The notes: generated by a model not told the origin, from the letters alone. Shown: positions 1-8,499, numbered from the stretch's first letter. The stretch: DNA of 42,877 nt from Nocardia carnea (GCF_029869215.1 NZ_JARWPM010000291.1:1-42877), one strand, 5' to 3'. Made by a program: numbers and translations.

Positions 1-117
1 CGGGCCCTCGCCAGGATCAACGCGGACACCGGCACCACCAACCTCGTCGGCGAACAGAACGCCCAACTCGCTCTCGGGATCGCCACCTCGGCGGTGCTCG
101 TCGACGCCGGGCGCGTG
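1..117 (+). CDS. LivF-like ABC transporter ATPase, C-terminal fragment, probably frameshifted
   Basis: Frame 1 from the window edge reads an ALARIN start, then LVGEQNAQLALGIA, then VDAGRVA. This matches the end of branched-chain amino acid ABC ATPases of the LivF type, where the H-loop region is usually LLVEQNA followed by a GRV segment. Beyond about position 117 this frame turns into Arg/Pro-rich nonsense. A shift of one base restores a TGGPPATDPR segment that resembles the usual family ending. So the 3' end is frameshifted, either by a sequencing error near the contig edge or by real decay. No proper stop can be assigned. The family call rests on about 35 residues; the substrate is unknown. 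Confidence 0.5.
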
Positions 118-245
118 GCCGACCGGCGGCCCGCCCGCCACCGACCCGCGCGCGGCGGGGGGGCCACCCCGCCCCCGGGCTGCGCCCTCGCCCATTCCCC
201 CACCCGGGGCGCGGGTGCCCGAACACCCCGGCCCCACGGAGTTCT

Positions 246-288
246 GCCGTCGGGGCGGCCCTCCTTCTCCCTCCGCCGCCCCGACGGC
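246..288 (+). terminator. Strong GC-rich hairpin, likely terminator
   Basis: GCCGTCGGGGCGG at 246-258 pairs perfectly with CCGCCCCGACGGC at 276-288: a 13 bp stem with a 17-nt pyrimidine-rich loop. It lies between the LivF-like fragment and the GreA-like gene. There is no clear T-run, as is common in high-GC actinobacteria. It could instead be a leader structure of the next gene. Confidence 0.55.
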
Positions 289-323
289 CGACATCCACTT
301 TCTCTCGAACCCGTAGGACGGAT

Positions 324-803
324 ATGACCAGCAGTGCGCCCATCTGGCTGACAACCCACGCCCGCGAACAGCTCGAGACCGAATTGTCCGAATTGCTGGC
401 CGCGGAAAACACCGAAGACACCGAATCCGCCGACCCGCAGGACCGGCTCGCCGCCCACCACCAGCGCAAGGCCCGTATCGCCCATATCCGGAACCTGTTG
501 AGCAACGCCGTGTTCGGCGAAGATCCCCCGGATGACGGGATTGCCGAGCCCGGCATGGTGCTCACCATCCGTTACGACGGCGCCGGTGATACCGAAACCT
601 TCCTCCTCGGCAGCCGCGACGCCGAACACAGCGACCTCGAGGTCTACTCCCCCGACTCCCCGCTCGGCGCCGCGCTCACCGGGGCCCGCCGCGGCGAACA
701 GCGCACCTATCAGGTGCCCAACGGTACCGAGATCGCGGTCACCCTCCTGGACGCAGTTCCGTACGGCCATACCGTCACCGCCGCCTCCCGCCCCGCCCGA
801 TGA
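324..803 (+). CDS. GreA/GreB-family transcription elongation factor-like protein
   Basis: 159 residues. The N-terminal half is acidic, helical and heptad-like (TTHAREQLETELSELLAAEN, then AAHHQRKARIAHIRNLLSNA), as in the Gre coiled coil that enters the RNA polymerase secondary channel. The C-terminal half has the FKBP-like Gre domain, with the signature SPLGAALTGARRGEQ leading into YQVPNG. Family members rescue backtracked polymerase or act as Gre-like regulators. The coiled-coil tip carries an acidic ENTEDTESADPQD stretch, so cleavage-stimulating chemistry is possible but untested. The ATG at 324 follows a GGACGG sequence. The stop overlaps the next gene's start (ATGA), so the two are probably translated together. 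It is likely a Gre paralogue rather than the housekeeping GreA. Confidence 0.8.
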   Translation: MTSSAPIWLTTHAREQLETELSELLAAENTEDTESADPQDRLAAHHQRKARIAHIRNLLSNAVFGEDPPDDGIAEPGMVLTIRYDGAGDTETFLLGSRDAEHSDLEVYSPDSPLGAALTGARRGEQRTYQVPNGTEIAVTLLDAVPYGHTVTAASRPAR

Positions 804-1315
804 TCGATCGGACGGCTCCGAGCATGCGTACGCGCAATACCGAGATCACCCTGCTCCATATCGATTCCCCGGCGATCGCCCGCGACGACCGGACGATCGC
901 GCTGCCGATCCATTCCTGGTTGTCCGCGCACTTCTGGGGTCTGTTCGGCCTTCCCGATGTCGACTGGGCACTGTCCGCGCTCTCGTTCGGCACCGCGGGC
1001 GCACCCCGCACCTACCTCGCGCGCTACTACGACTACCCGGCCACCTGGACCGCCGCACCCCTGGTCGTCAACGTTCCCGCGACGATCGGCCCCGGGCCCG
1101 GCGTGCTCGAGATCTCGGGCCCGCTGACCTGGGAGCGCCGCCGCCTGATCGAACGCACCACCCTGGTGATCGCGCTGGCCACGCCTTTCGAACACCGGCT
1201 GCACACGGACCTCCCGGCCCAGCTGTGGGAGGAGGACCGCTGGCACACCACGGTTCTCGTACCCGATATCCGCCCCGGCGCGCATTCCCCCTTGCGGTAC
1301 AGCGAATCCTGGTAG
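800..1315 (+). CDS. Hypothetical protein coupled to the GreA-like gene
   Basis: 171 residues, family not recognised. The ATG lies in an ATGA overlap with the stop of the GreA-like gene, which suggests an operon and coupled translation. There is no signal peptide and no clear membrane segment. The sequence has a middle region with many aromatic residues (HSWLSAHFWGLFGL, YLARYYDYPATW) and an aliphatic-rich second half, so it looks like a soluble folded protein. Codon use matches neighbouring real genes (G/C at third positions). It ends 23 bp before the convergent DUF89 gene. A role in transcription or stress response could be guessed from its partner, but nothing in the sequence shows it. Confidence 0.7.
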   Translation: MIDRTAPSMRTRNTEITLLHIDSPAIARDDRTIALPIHSWLSAHFWGLFGLPDVDWALSALSFGTAGAPRTYLARYYDYPATWTAAPLVVNVPATIGPGPGVLEISGPLTWERRRLIERTTLVIALATPFEHRLHTDLPAQLWEEDRWHTTVLVPDIRPGAHSPLRYSESW

Positions 1316-1338
1316 CCGCCGGTGGGTGTCGCGATCAC

Positions 1339-2517
1339 CTAACCGTCCGATACCTCGCTCATCTGCACCACGCCGTGGGAACCGCTGATCCGCCAATCCG
1401 GTTCGTTCTCGTCCAGATCGGCGGCGATGCCGGCGTCGATGCCCGCGGCGACGTCGCATTTGAGGGTGCGCAGGGCGATCACGCGGGCCGGGAAATATTG
1501 CGTGAGTGCGGTGAACGAGGTGGTGGCCGGCCAGTGGCGGTCTCCGACGAGTCGCCGGTAGTTGAGGTCGCCTTTGAGGATCACGGTGTCGGCTCGCGCG
1601 AGATCGGCGTGCAGGTCGCCGGGCAGGTGGTGGAAAGACAAGGGAGCACAGTAGAAGTCGTGGGTACGTACCCGCAGCCGGCCCGCCCGGAGTTCGGAAT
1701 AGATCCGGTCGGCTGTCGCGCGCGCCGCTCCGGGGATACCCGAGAGACGCTCGAGGGTCGCCAGTAGGTCGGTGGTGGTGGCGTCCGAGACGTAGTACGG
1801 CCGCGGTTTGAGGTGCAGGTCCAGGACGAGGTGCGGGTGCAATTGCAGCAGGTGGTCGATGAGGAAAAGGTCGGGAATCAGTTCACGGCCGGCGTTGTCG
1901 GCGATCAGGCAGAGGGTTCCCGCGGAGTGGGTGGCGAGGTGGTCGGCCACCTCGGTGGACTGATCGTCGAGAATGCTGCCGGGCGCCTCGTCATCGGCCG
2001 CCGCGGAATGCGACAGCCGAAACCCCAGGTCCGCCCGATTGCCCCACAGCGCGGCGTGCAGCAGCGCGATCAGCTGCTCCCGCGACGAGCGGAAGCCGGT
2101 CCGGGTTGCCGTCGTCGAGAGCTCGGCGTCGAGCGCGGGGTCGTCGAGTTCGGCTCGTTTACGGGTGAACGGATCGATCCCCCGCCACGGACCGGTTCCG
2201 AAGTAGCCGACCGCGTCGAGAAGCAGGTGGTAGAAGTAGCTTTCGGCCCAGAGAAACGGGATGTCGAGCCACCGTCGACCGTACATGTCGTGCCCCCACC
2301 GGTCCCATCGCGATTTGGCGGCACCGCCGTCGGGCAACGGCTGCACGGTTCCCGTGATGTGTTCGCGCAGCGTGTCGAGGCGGCGCCGGATTTCGGGTGG
2401 GTACGGGTGGGCGTCACCGACCTGTTCGATGATGGCGGGATGCCGATGCGTGAGCACGCCCCAGGCGAAGGAACCCGGCTCGGTGGACACGATGGTCCGC
2501 GCATCGCTCGCGCTCAT
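1339..2517 (-). CDS. DUF89 / ARMT1-like damage-control phosphatase
   Basis: 392 residues from the ATG at 2517 (MSASDARTIVSTEPGSFAWG). Family hallmarks are CLIADNAGRELIPDL, where the Asp-Asn pair binds the metal, and the downstream LKGDLNYRRLVGDRHWP motif, almost identical to the KGDLNYRKLxGD motif of ARMT1-like DUF89 proteins. Members are metal-dependent phosphatases proposed to clear damaged sugar-phosphate or nucleotide metabolites; the substrate here is unknown. Length and architecture (helical N-terminal domain, then Rossmann-like metal site) look complete. The gene overlaps the extended 3' end of the upstream lipoprotein gene by 4 bp and is convergent with the gene at 800-1315. The frame stays open upstream to 2625, but that stretch is Arg/Pro/Ser-rich and unlikely to be translated. 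Confidence 0.85.
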   Translation of the reverse strand: MSASDARTIVSTEPGSFAWGVLTHRHPAIIEQVGDAHPYPPEIRRRLDTLREHITGTVQPLPDGGAAKSRWDRWGHDMYGRRWLDIPFLWAESYFYHLLLDAVGYFGTGPWRGIDPFTRKRAELDDPALDAELSTTATRTGFRSSREQLIALLHAALWGNRADLGFRLSHSAAADDEAPGSILDDQSTEVADHLATHSAGTLCLIADNAGRELIPDLFLIDHLLQLHPHLVLDLHLKPRPYYVSDATTTDLLATLERLSGIPGAARATADRIYSELRAGRLRVRTHDFYCAPLSFHHLPGDLHADLARADTVILKGDLNYRRLVGDRHWPATTSFTALTQYFPARVIALRTLKCDVAAGIDAGIAADLDENEPDWRISGSHGVVQMSEVSDG

Positions 2518-3950
2518 ACCACTCCGTTCGCCGTTGGATGGGATCGGCCACCCGCTACCGGCAGTGAGCGTACGCGCCGACTCCACCGGACTGGTGGTCT
2601 CGCCCGACTGGCGGGGTGCATGCACGACGACGTATCGACCACGAACGATATGGCGGCATCCGTACCGCGGTCGGCGCCCGCCTCGTCGTACTCATCGGCA
2701 AGCCGGCGACTCGGTGGCCGACGGCCCCGTCGAGAGGCGACAGTCGGTACCGGCGGTGTGACCACGGATTCGGCGACGGCCGCACCACGGGTGCCGGGGT
2801 AGAGATCGTCCACGATTGCCGACCAGATATTCGACGCGCTGATCAGCAACTGCTCCGGCGGCAGCGTGTACTGGTTCGCCACGACCACCACACCGACATC
2901 GTGATCCGGGAGATAGCCGATCTGGGACGAGTAACCGAGAACGGCTCCACTGTGGGTCAACCAGTGGCCGTTCTCGATCAAACCCAGGCCGTACGGCACC
3001 GTGCCGCCCGCGGGAAGGGCGATCTCGGTGAATTCGGTCCGTTCCCGGAAAGTCGATTCCTGCAACAGTTCGCCCCGGCCCAAGGCGCCCGCGTACAAGG
3101 CCAGGTCGGCCACCGTGGACACCATCGCGCCCGCCGCACCGTAGACCTCCGGGCGTGTGCGTTCGGTGACATCGACCGCCACATCCGCGGCGTAGGCGTA
3201 TCCCCGACCGGCGGGATCGGGGAGCGATCCATCACCGGGGAAGGAGGTCGCGCGTAATCCGTACTCGGCGGCAAGGTCGCCGAGTACCTGCCGTAGCGGC
3301 CGGCCGGTCACCCGCTCGAGCACCATCCCCAGCAAGTAGTATTCGGAGTTGGAGTAAACCCCTTGCCGCCCCGGTGGTTTCGCTTCCCCAGGGTGGGCCG
3401 CGATGATTCGCAGCACGTCACGGCCACTCCATACGCGGGTCGGCTCCGCGGGGGCCTGCTGTTCCACGAACTCCGGGTCACGGGAGTAGTCGTAGACGCC
3501 GCCGCGCATACCGAGCAGATGCCTGAGGGTGGTGGCACCCCCGTTCGGCACACCCGGCACGAAGTGCTCCAGCCGATCGTCCAGCGCCAGCCGCCCTTGC
3601 TCCGCCAGGCGCAGGACAGCGGTTGCGGTGAAGGTCTTCGTCACGCTGCCGATGCGGTAGTGGTCGTCGACGGTCGCCGGTCGTCCGGTGGCGATATCGG
3701 CGAGGCCGTATGCCTGCCGGAATGTTCCCCGATCCGGATCCACGATCGCCACCGCGACACCGGGAATCAGCCCTGCCTCCATATGCGCTCGCACGGCCCG
3801 GTCGACCACCGTCGCCGCGGCGAGTGGGAAACCGCCCGGGGGCGCACTGTCGGATGTTCCGCAGCCGCCGGCGATGACCGACACCAACAGCAGTACCGCT
3901 GCCAGGGGGCCGAGACGTGTGCGGGTGCAGGACAACTCGTCGCCGTGCAT
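2514..3950 (-). CDS. Serine hydrolase, beta-lactamase/D-Ala-D-Ala peptidase fold, lipoprotein
   Basis: 478 residues as read. A basic N-terminus, a hydrophobic stretch (LGPLAAVLLLVSVIAGGC) and a lipobox-like cysteine suggest a membrane-anchored lipoprotein. Class C beta-lactamase-fold motifs are all present: SVTK (SxxK) in YRIGSVTKTF, YSN in VYSNSEYYLLG, and HSG in WLTHSGAVLGYSS. Such proteins act as penicillin-binding-like peptidases, esterases or beta-lactamases on the outer face of the membrane. The domain seems to end near residue 400 (IVDDLYPG). The last 75 or so residues are Arg/Ser/Pro-rich and look like read-through of non-coding DNA into the start of the DUF89 gene, so the native stop may have been lost. 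The gene is divergent from the histidine kinase at 4151, with 200 bp between. Confidence 0.82.
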   Translation of the reverse strand: MHGDELSCTRTRLGPLAAVLLLVSVIAGGCGTSDSAPPGGFPLAAATVVDRAVRAHMEAGLIPGVAVAIVDPDRGTFRQAYGLADIATGRPATVDDHYRIGSVTKTFTATAVLRLAEQGRLALDDRLEHFVPGVPNGGATTLRHLLGMRGGVYDYSRDPEFVEQQAPAEPTRVWSGRDVLRIIAAHPGEAKPPGRQGVYSNSEYYLLGMVLERVTGRPLRQVLGDLAAEYGLRATSFPGDGSLPDPAGRGYAYAADVAVDVTERTRPEVYGAAGAMVSTVADLALYAGALGRGELLQESTFRERTEFTEIALPAGGTVPYGLGLIENGHWLTHSGAVLGYSSQIGYLPDHDVGVVVVANQYTLPPEQLLISASNIWSAIVDDLYPGTRGAAVAESVVTPPVPTVASRRGRRPPSRRLADEYDEAGADRGTDAAISFVVDTSSCMHPASRARPPVRWSRRVRSLPVAGGRSHPTANGVV

Positions 3951-4150
3951 AACCGTTCCTCCCCGGACCTCCGGCCGAGATCTCCGAGATCCTCCGGCCC
4001 CACGCCGTATCCCGGCACGAACCTCGTGATCGAGGATAGGTCAGGGCGACAGGCACGACCGGCCGTGGTGGATGCTGATACTCGGCGCCGAAACATGCCC
4101 GCAGGCGTTGTGCAATATCGGATCATTACTCTCACGCTGTCCAGAGGCCG

Positions 4151-5371
4151 GTGGTCCGCCCGACGGAAATGCCGATCACCGGTGCGATTCCCTTCGTGCG
4201 GCGCACGCGCGATCATGGACGGGTACACGACTCGCTGCGGTCGATCTGGTCCGAGCCCGCCGCACCCGACCCGCCGCGCCGGTCGTGGCGGGATTGGGCG
4301 CTGGTCGGTGTGTTCGGCGTGCTCGCCGTGGCCGAAGGCACGCTGCGGCCGGATGTTTCGCATCGGCTGGTGTGGATTGTTGTCGCGGTCGGCATCATCC
4401 CGGCGCTGCTGTGGCGCCGGAGCAGGCCGTTGCCGATGGCGGGCGCAGCCTTTCTCGTCTCGACCGCGGTGACGCTGTCGCTGGGCGGCGAACAGTCGGA
4501 GATCACCGCCATGGCGGCGATGCTGCTGCTTCCGTACGCGTTGTACCGGTGGGGATCCGGACGCGATATCGTCATCGGCTCGGCGATCGTTCTCGCGTGC
4601 GCGGGCATCGCGATGGTCGGCAGCGGGCTTACGGCGGCCGATACCGCCGCGGGATCGGCCGTGCTGTGCGCGGCCGTCGCGCTGGGCTCGGCGGCGCGGT
4701 ACCGGGCCCGGGCGAAAGCCCGGGAGCTCGATCGGGTCCGGCTGCTGGAACGCGAACGACTGGCCCGCGATCTGCACGATACCGTCGCCCATCATATTTC
4801 CGCTGTGGCGATTCGCGCCCAGGCGGGGCTGGCGGTCGCGGAGTCCAGACCCGGAGCCGCCGTCGACGCCTTGCGCCGGATCGAAACCGAGGCCGTGGAA
4901 ACGCTTGCCGAGATGCGCGCGATCGTCCGAGTACTCCGCCGCGACCGACCGGACGACGACCCGGACCGCTCCCCCACACTCGGGATCACCGATGTGGTTC
5001 GGCTGGCCCGGCCCGCCGGTGCCGGCCCGTCGGTCGAGGTGGACGTCCGGGGTGACATGACGGACCTTCCCGCGGCCGTCGGCACCGCCGTCTATCGGCT
5101 GGCACAGGAGTCGGTCACCAACGCGTTACGCCATGCCCGGCACGCCACGCGGATCGAGGTGCGGGTCACCGCGGACGACTCCGCGGTCCGGCTGCTCGTA
5201 CGGGACGACGGTGACGGCGGTACCGGACGCCCGGCCGGTCTCCCCGGCTACGGTCTGGCCGGAATGGCCGAGCGGGCAGGCCTGCTCGGCGGCACCTGCG
5301 CGGCGGGCCCGGGCCCCGGCCGCGGCTGGACCGTGACCGCGGTACTCCCCCGCGCGGCGGCGGCGCTGTGA
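4151..5371 (+). CDS. Sensor histidine kinase, NarL/DesK type
   Basis: 406 residues from a GTG; an ATG at 4169 is an alternative. Five to six hydrophobic helices fill residues 45-180. The dimerisation/phosphoacceptor box is LARDLHDTVAHHIS, with the acceptor His at about residue 209 (HisKA_3 type). The ATPase domain follows with an N-box (ESVTNALRHA) and a G-box region (GYGLAGMAERAGLLGG). There is no large extracellular sensor domain, so the signal is probably sensed in or near the membrane. The stop overlaps the response regulator start (GTGA), so the two form a coupled pair. The target is not evident; the nearest co-directional gene is the oxidoreductase at 6193. Confidence 0.9.
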   Translation: MVRPTEMPITGAIPFVRRTRDHGRVHDSLRSIWSEPAAPDPPRRSWRDWALVGVFGVLAVAEGTLRPDVSHRLVWIVVAVGIIPALLWRRSRPLPMAGAAFLVSTAVTLSLGGEQSEITAMAAMLLLPYALYRWGSGRDIVIGSAIVLACAGIAMVGSGLTAADTAAGSAVLCAAVALGSAARYRARAKARELDRVRLLERERLARDLHDTVAHHISAVAIRAQAGLAVAESRPGAAVDALRRIETEAVETLAEMRAIVRVLRRDRPDDDPDRSPTLGITDVVRLARPAGAGPSVEVDVRGDMTDLPAAVGTAVYRLAQESVTNALRHARHATRIEVRVTADDSAVRLLVRDDGDGGTGRPAGLPGYGLAGMAERAGLLGGTCAAGPGPGRGWTVTAVLPRAAAAL

Positions 5372-6042
5372 CCGCGGGCGAGGCGGAAATCCTGCGGGTG
5401 GTGATCGCCGACGACCAGGAAATCGTCCGTACCGGCTTGGTGATGATCCTCGAGGCCCAACCGGGCATCGAGGTGGTAGGTGCGGCCGCGGACGGTGAGC
5501 AGGCCGTCCGCCTGGCCCTCGACCTTCGCCCCGATGTATGCCTGTTCGATATCCGCATGCCGGGCCTGGACGGCGTCGAGGCGACCCGCCGGCTCGCCGG
5601 GCCCGAGGTACGGGATCCGCTCGCTGTCGTCGTCATCACCACCTTCGACCTCGACGAATACGTTTACGCCGCGCTGCGTGCCGGCGCCCGCGGATTCCTG
5701 TTGAAGGAGGCCGGGCCCGCGATGCTGGTGCAGGCCCTGCGCGCCGCAGCCCGGGGCGACGCGCTCATCGCCCCGAGTATCACCGCCCGCCTGCTCACCG
5801 CCTTCGCGAATTCCGGCCGCACCGCGGCACCGACTCGGCCGGTCGTCCAGCTCACGGCGCGCGAAGAACATGTCCTGACCGCGGTGGCTCGCGGGCGAAC
5901 GAATACCGAGATCGCCGCCGAACTCCATATCAGCCTCAGCACCGTCAAAACACATATCGCGAGCTTGATGGCCAAACTGGGCGCCCGGAACCGAGTGGAA
6001 CTCGTCATCTGGGCCTACGAGACCGACCGCGCCGGAGGCTGA
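5368..6042 (+). CDS. NarL/FixJ-family response regulator
   Basis: 224 residues from a GTG that overlaps the kinase stop. The receiver domain starts with VVIADDQEIVRTG and carries the phospho-acceptor Asp at about residue 61 in CLFDIRMPGLDG. The conserved Thr (VVITTFD) and Lys (FLLKEAGP) switch residues follow. The C-terminal LuxR-type helix-turn-helix (LTAREEHVLTAVARGRTNTE, then STVKTHIASLMAKL) binds DNA. Together with the kinase upstream it forms a complete two-component system. No repeat matching a NarL-type operator stood out in the flanking DNA, so the regulon is unknown. Confidence 0.93.
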   Translation: MTAGEAEILRVVIADDQEIVRTGLVMILEAQPGIEVVGAAADGEQAVRLALDLRPDVCLFDIRMPGLDGVEATRRLAGPEVRDPLAVVVITTFDLDEYVYAALRAGARGFLLKEAGPAMLVQALRAAARGDALIAPSITARLLTAFANSGRTAAPTRPVVQLTAREEHVLTAVARGRTNTEIAAELHISLSTVKTHIASLMAKLGARNRVELVIWAYETDRAGG

Positions 6043-6192
6043 ACGCGGCGCACCGGCCGAAAGTACTACCTGCGCCATCGGCCGTACGGACGACGCGGAA
6101 CGAACCGCTCGTCCGATGTTTCCGGCGGCCCCGACCGCGACGATCGATACGTACCCGGGGACGACCCGGGCCGGCTCTCCGAGGAGATCAGC

Positions 6193-7251
6193 ATGTCGAG
6201 ATCGATGAATGCCCACGTGTCCGGCGCCGCCGGCGTCGGACCCGACGCCACGATGAAGGCCATCGTCCAGCGCGCATACGGCCTGCCGGACCGAGTGCTG
6301 GCGGAGGACATCATCGCCCGGCCCGTCCCCGGAGACGACGACGTGCTGGTGCGGATGCGGGCTACCAGCGTGAACACGCCGGACTGGGTCACGGTGACGG
6401 GTACCCCTTACGTCCTCCGGTTGCAGTTCGGCTTGCCGCGTCCCGCAACGCCGGTGCGCGGAAGTGATATCGCGGGGGTCGTCGAGGCGGTCGGCAAGAA
6501 CGTCGGAGAATTCCGTCCCGGCGACGAAGTGTTCGGTTCGCTGTGGAACAACAGCGGGAAGCCGCAGGCGGGTACGTTCGCCGAATTCGCGGTGGCCCCG
6601 GCGTCCCAGCTGATCGCCAAACCGGCCGAGCTGTCCTTCGAGGTGGCTGCGGCATCGGTCATGTCGGGAATCACCGCGCTGCTGGCGCTCCGCGACACCG
6701 GCCGCGCCGGGCCGGGGAAACGAGTCCTGATCAACGGGGCGTCGGGCGGTGTCGGCACTCTCGCGATCCAGCTCGCCAAGGTACTCGGCGCGCAGGTCAC
6801 GGCGGTGTGCAGTACGCGCAATATCGAGTTCGTGGAGTCGCTGGGTGCCGACCACGTCATCGACTACACGCGGGAAGACTTCACCGCCGGCACACAGCGC
6901 TACGACGTGATCCTCGACAATGTGCTGAACCACCCACCCGCCGTGACAGCCCGGTTGCTGACCTCCACCGGGACGCTCGTGCCCAACAGCATCGGAGACC
7001 CCCGCGGGCTCTTCGGCAGCCTGCCCCGCATCGTGCGCGCGAAGACGATGCGGTGGGGCCCGGCCGATATCCGCTCCGTCACCTGCCTGCCCGACCACGA
7101 CAACCTGAACGACCTCCGGGCGCTGCTTGTTTCCGGAGATGTCGCGGTCATCATCGAAAGGACCTACCCGCTGGGCGAGGTCGCCCACGCGGTGAACCAT
7201 ATGCTCGGGCATCACGCGCGGGGGAAAATCGCGGTGGCGGTGACGGGATGA
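6193..7251 (+). CDS. Zinc-less medium-chain alcohol dehydrogenase / quinone oxidoreductase
   Basis: 352 residues from the ATG at 6193, which is preceded by a strong GAGGAG seven bases upstream. Homology seems to begin at MKAIVQRAYGLPD (6253), so the first 20 residues are an extension. The GroES-like domain occupies residues 21-150. The Rossmann domain has the NAD(P)-binding loop in INGASGGVGTLAIQLAKVLG, and GADHVIDYTREDF is typical of the quinone-oxidoreductase branch. Catalytic-zinc ligands typical of true alcohol dehydrogenases are not evident. It probably reduces a quinone or enone with NAD(P)H. It lies 150 bp after the response regulator on the same strand, so control by that system is possible but not shown. 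The substrate cannot be named. Confidence 0.85.
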   Translation: MSRSMNAHVSGAAGVGPDATMKAIVQRAYGLPDRVLAEDIIARPVPGDDDVLVRMRATSVNTPDWVTVTGTPYVLRLQFGLPRPATPVRGSDIAGVVEAVGKNVGEFRPGDEVFGSLWNNSGKPQAGTFAEFAVAPASQLIAKPAELSFEVAAASVMSGITALLALRDTGRAGPGKRVLINGASGGVGTLAIQLAKVLGAQVTAVCSTRNIEFVESLGADHVIDYTREDFTAGTQRYDVILDNVLNHPPAVTARLLTSTGTLVPNSIGDPRGLFGSLPRIVRAKTMRWGPADIRSVTCLPDHDNLNDLRALLVSGDVAVIIERTYPLGEVAHAVNHMLGHHARGKIAVAVTG

Positions 7252-7291
7252 CTTCCGGTCGAATCGGCGGATATCGCCGGGTTGCCGGCCG

Positions 7292-7426
7292 TCAGCCGAG
7301 CCGCTTGCCGGCGGACTCCTGATAGATCTCGGCGTAGGTTCGCGAATCCTTGATCAGGTCATCACAGAAAGCCGCGATATCGGTGCCGATCAGTTCCACG
7401 ACTCCTCGACCGCCCGCGGCCCCCTC
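7292..7426 (-). pseudogene. DUF1048 protein remnant (C-terminal part)
   Basis: On the minus strand a stop-to-stop frame encodes about 44 residues: an EGAAGGRGVVELIG segment, then TDIAAFCDDLIKDSRTYAEI, ending in KRLG and TGA. This matches what I know of the C-terminal half of DUF1048 proteins, small helical proteins usually encoded directly after a PadR regulator. No start codon lies in the frame; a TAG ends it at 7427-7429 and the N-terminal half is missing. A short ATG-AAC-TAG just upstream may be the relic of the original start. I infer a decayed gene. Family assignment is from pattern memory over about 40 residues. Confidence 0.5.
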
Positions 7427-7474
7427 CTAGCGCCTCGACCCTTTGAGCTAGTTCATCCGGGCCGATACGTAATC

Positions 7475-7561
7475 CTATCTCGCCCAGAAGTCGGCGAGCT
7501 CCGCACGCCCGGCATCGTTGAGGGCGAAGAACTTCCGCGCGGGGCCGACCTCGGAAGGCCG
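7475..7561 (-). pseudogene. PadR-family regulator remnant (C-terminal wing)
   Basis: A minus-strand frame reads RPSEVGPARKFFALNDAGRA and then ELADFWAR before TAG. This is the wing and start of the last helix of PadR regulators, which usually have a GPPRKYYxLTxxGR pattern. Upstream, the expected winged-helix N-terminus is absent; the frame runs into sequence that overlaps the promoter side of the Mut7-C gene. About 45 bp separate it from the DUF1048 remnant, matching the usual PadR then DUF1048 gene order. Both pieces are truncated, so this looks like deletion of most of a two-gene module. Confidence 0.5.
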
Positions 7562-7671
7562 TGGCGGCGGGAACCTTCGCACCGGCTCGGGACGTGCGTG
7601 CGATTCGGCCGGGTAAACTCCGAGGTAGCGCAGCACTTCCGAACAGAGTCGGTACGAGCACGGAGTTCATC

Positions 7672-8499
7672 GTGAATACGCACACCGACGAGCTCGACGC
7701 CGGGCCGGGCAGCCTGGAATTACGCGTCTATGCGGAACTCAACGATTTCCTGCCCCCGCGCTCCCGATTCTCGGTGCTACGGCGGCCGGTGCGGTCCCAT
7801 CAGACCGTGAAAGATGTGGTGGAGGCGGCCGGTATACCGCACACCGAGATCGACCTCTTGCTGGTGAACGGGGAATCCGTGAGCTTCGGGCACCGGCCCC
7901 GGCCCGGCGATCGGCTCGCCGCCTACCCCGTGTTCGAAAGTCTGGATATCACCGCGCTGACCCGGGTACGACCGCATCCGCTGCGCGAACCGCGGCTACT
8001 GGTCGACGTCAATCTCGGTGGCGCCGCGCGCCTGTTGCGGTTGATGGGGCTGGATGTCCGCTGTGAGTTCGAGGCCGGTGATGCGCGACTCGCGGAGATC
8101 GCCGTGGACGACCACCGGATCCTGCTCACCAGGGACCGTGGCCTGCTCGCCCGCCGTATCGTCACGCACGGCCTTTTCGTGCGCGCCGAACAGCCGGTCG
8201 ATCAGGTCGTGGAGGTGATCGACCGGCTCGACCTCGCCAACTTCCTCGCCCCGCTCACTCGCTGCCTGCGCTGCGGCGCGGCCCTGGCAGGCGTGGACAA
8301 AGCCGATATCGCCGACCGGCTTCCCCCGCACGTCCGCCGTCACCACGACACCTTTCTCCGCTGCACCGGGTGCGCCCGCGTCTATTGGGCGGGGACACAT
8401 CGCGACCGCCTCGACGAACTCGTCGGCCGGATCATGTCGGCGATCCGGCGCCCGGCACCGCGGACTCCCGCTGCGCTACCGGACCGGCTCCGGGAATGA
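7672..8499 (+). CDS. Mut7-C RNase domain protein with N-terminal ubiquitin-like domain
   Basis: 275 residues from the GTG at 7672; the frame extends to 7561 but that stretch covers the PadR remnant. Residues 15-95 form a Mut7-C ubiquitin/ThiS-like domain (LELRVYAELNDFLPP, DLLLVNGESV, PGDRLAAYPVFESLD). Residues 110-190 form the PIN-like Mut7-C nuclease core, with acidic residues in LLVDVNLGGAARLLRLMGLD and ILLTRDRGLLARR. The C-terminal part has a four-cysteine zinc ribbon (CLRCG and CTGC). Family members are predicted RNases or tRNA/rRNA-processing proteins, with substrate unknown. The 3' end is convergent with the IclR gene, 17 bp away. The domain order looks complete. Confidence 0.87.
   Translation: MNTHTDELDAGPGSLELRVYAELNDFLPPRSRFSVLRRPVRSHQTVKDVVEAAGIPHTEIDLLLVNGESVSFGHRPRPGDRLAAYPVFESLDITALTRVRPHPLREPRLLVDVNLGGAARLLRLMGLDVRCEFEAGDARLAEIAVDDHRILLTRDRGLLARRIVTHGLFVRAEQPVDQVVEVIDRLDLANFLAPLTRCLRCGAALAGVDKADIADRLPPHVRRHHDTFLRCTGCARVYWAGTHRDRLDELVGRIMSAIRRPAPRTPAALPDRLRE

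Noticed and set aside
5248..7215. Long minus-strand open frame of 655 codons
   Set aside because: Antisense to the kinase, response regulator and oxidoreductase genes; no domain pattern and skewed composition.
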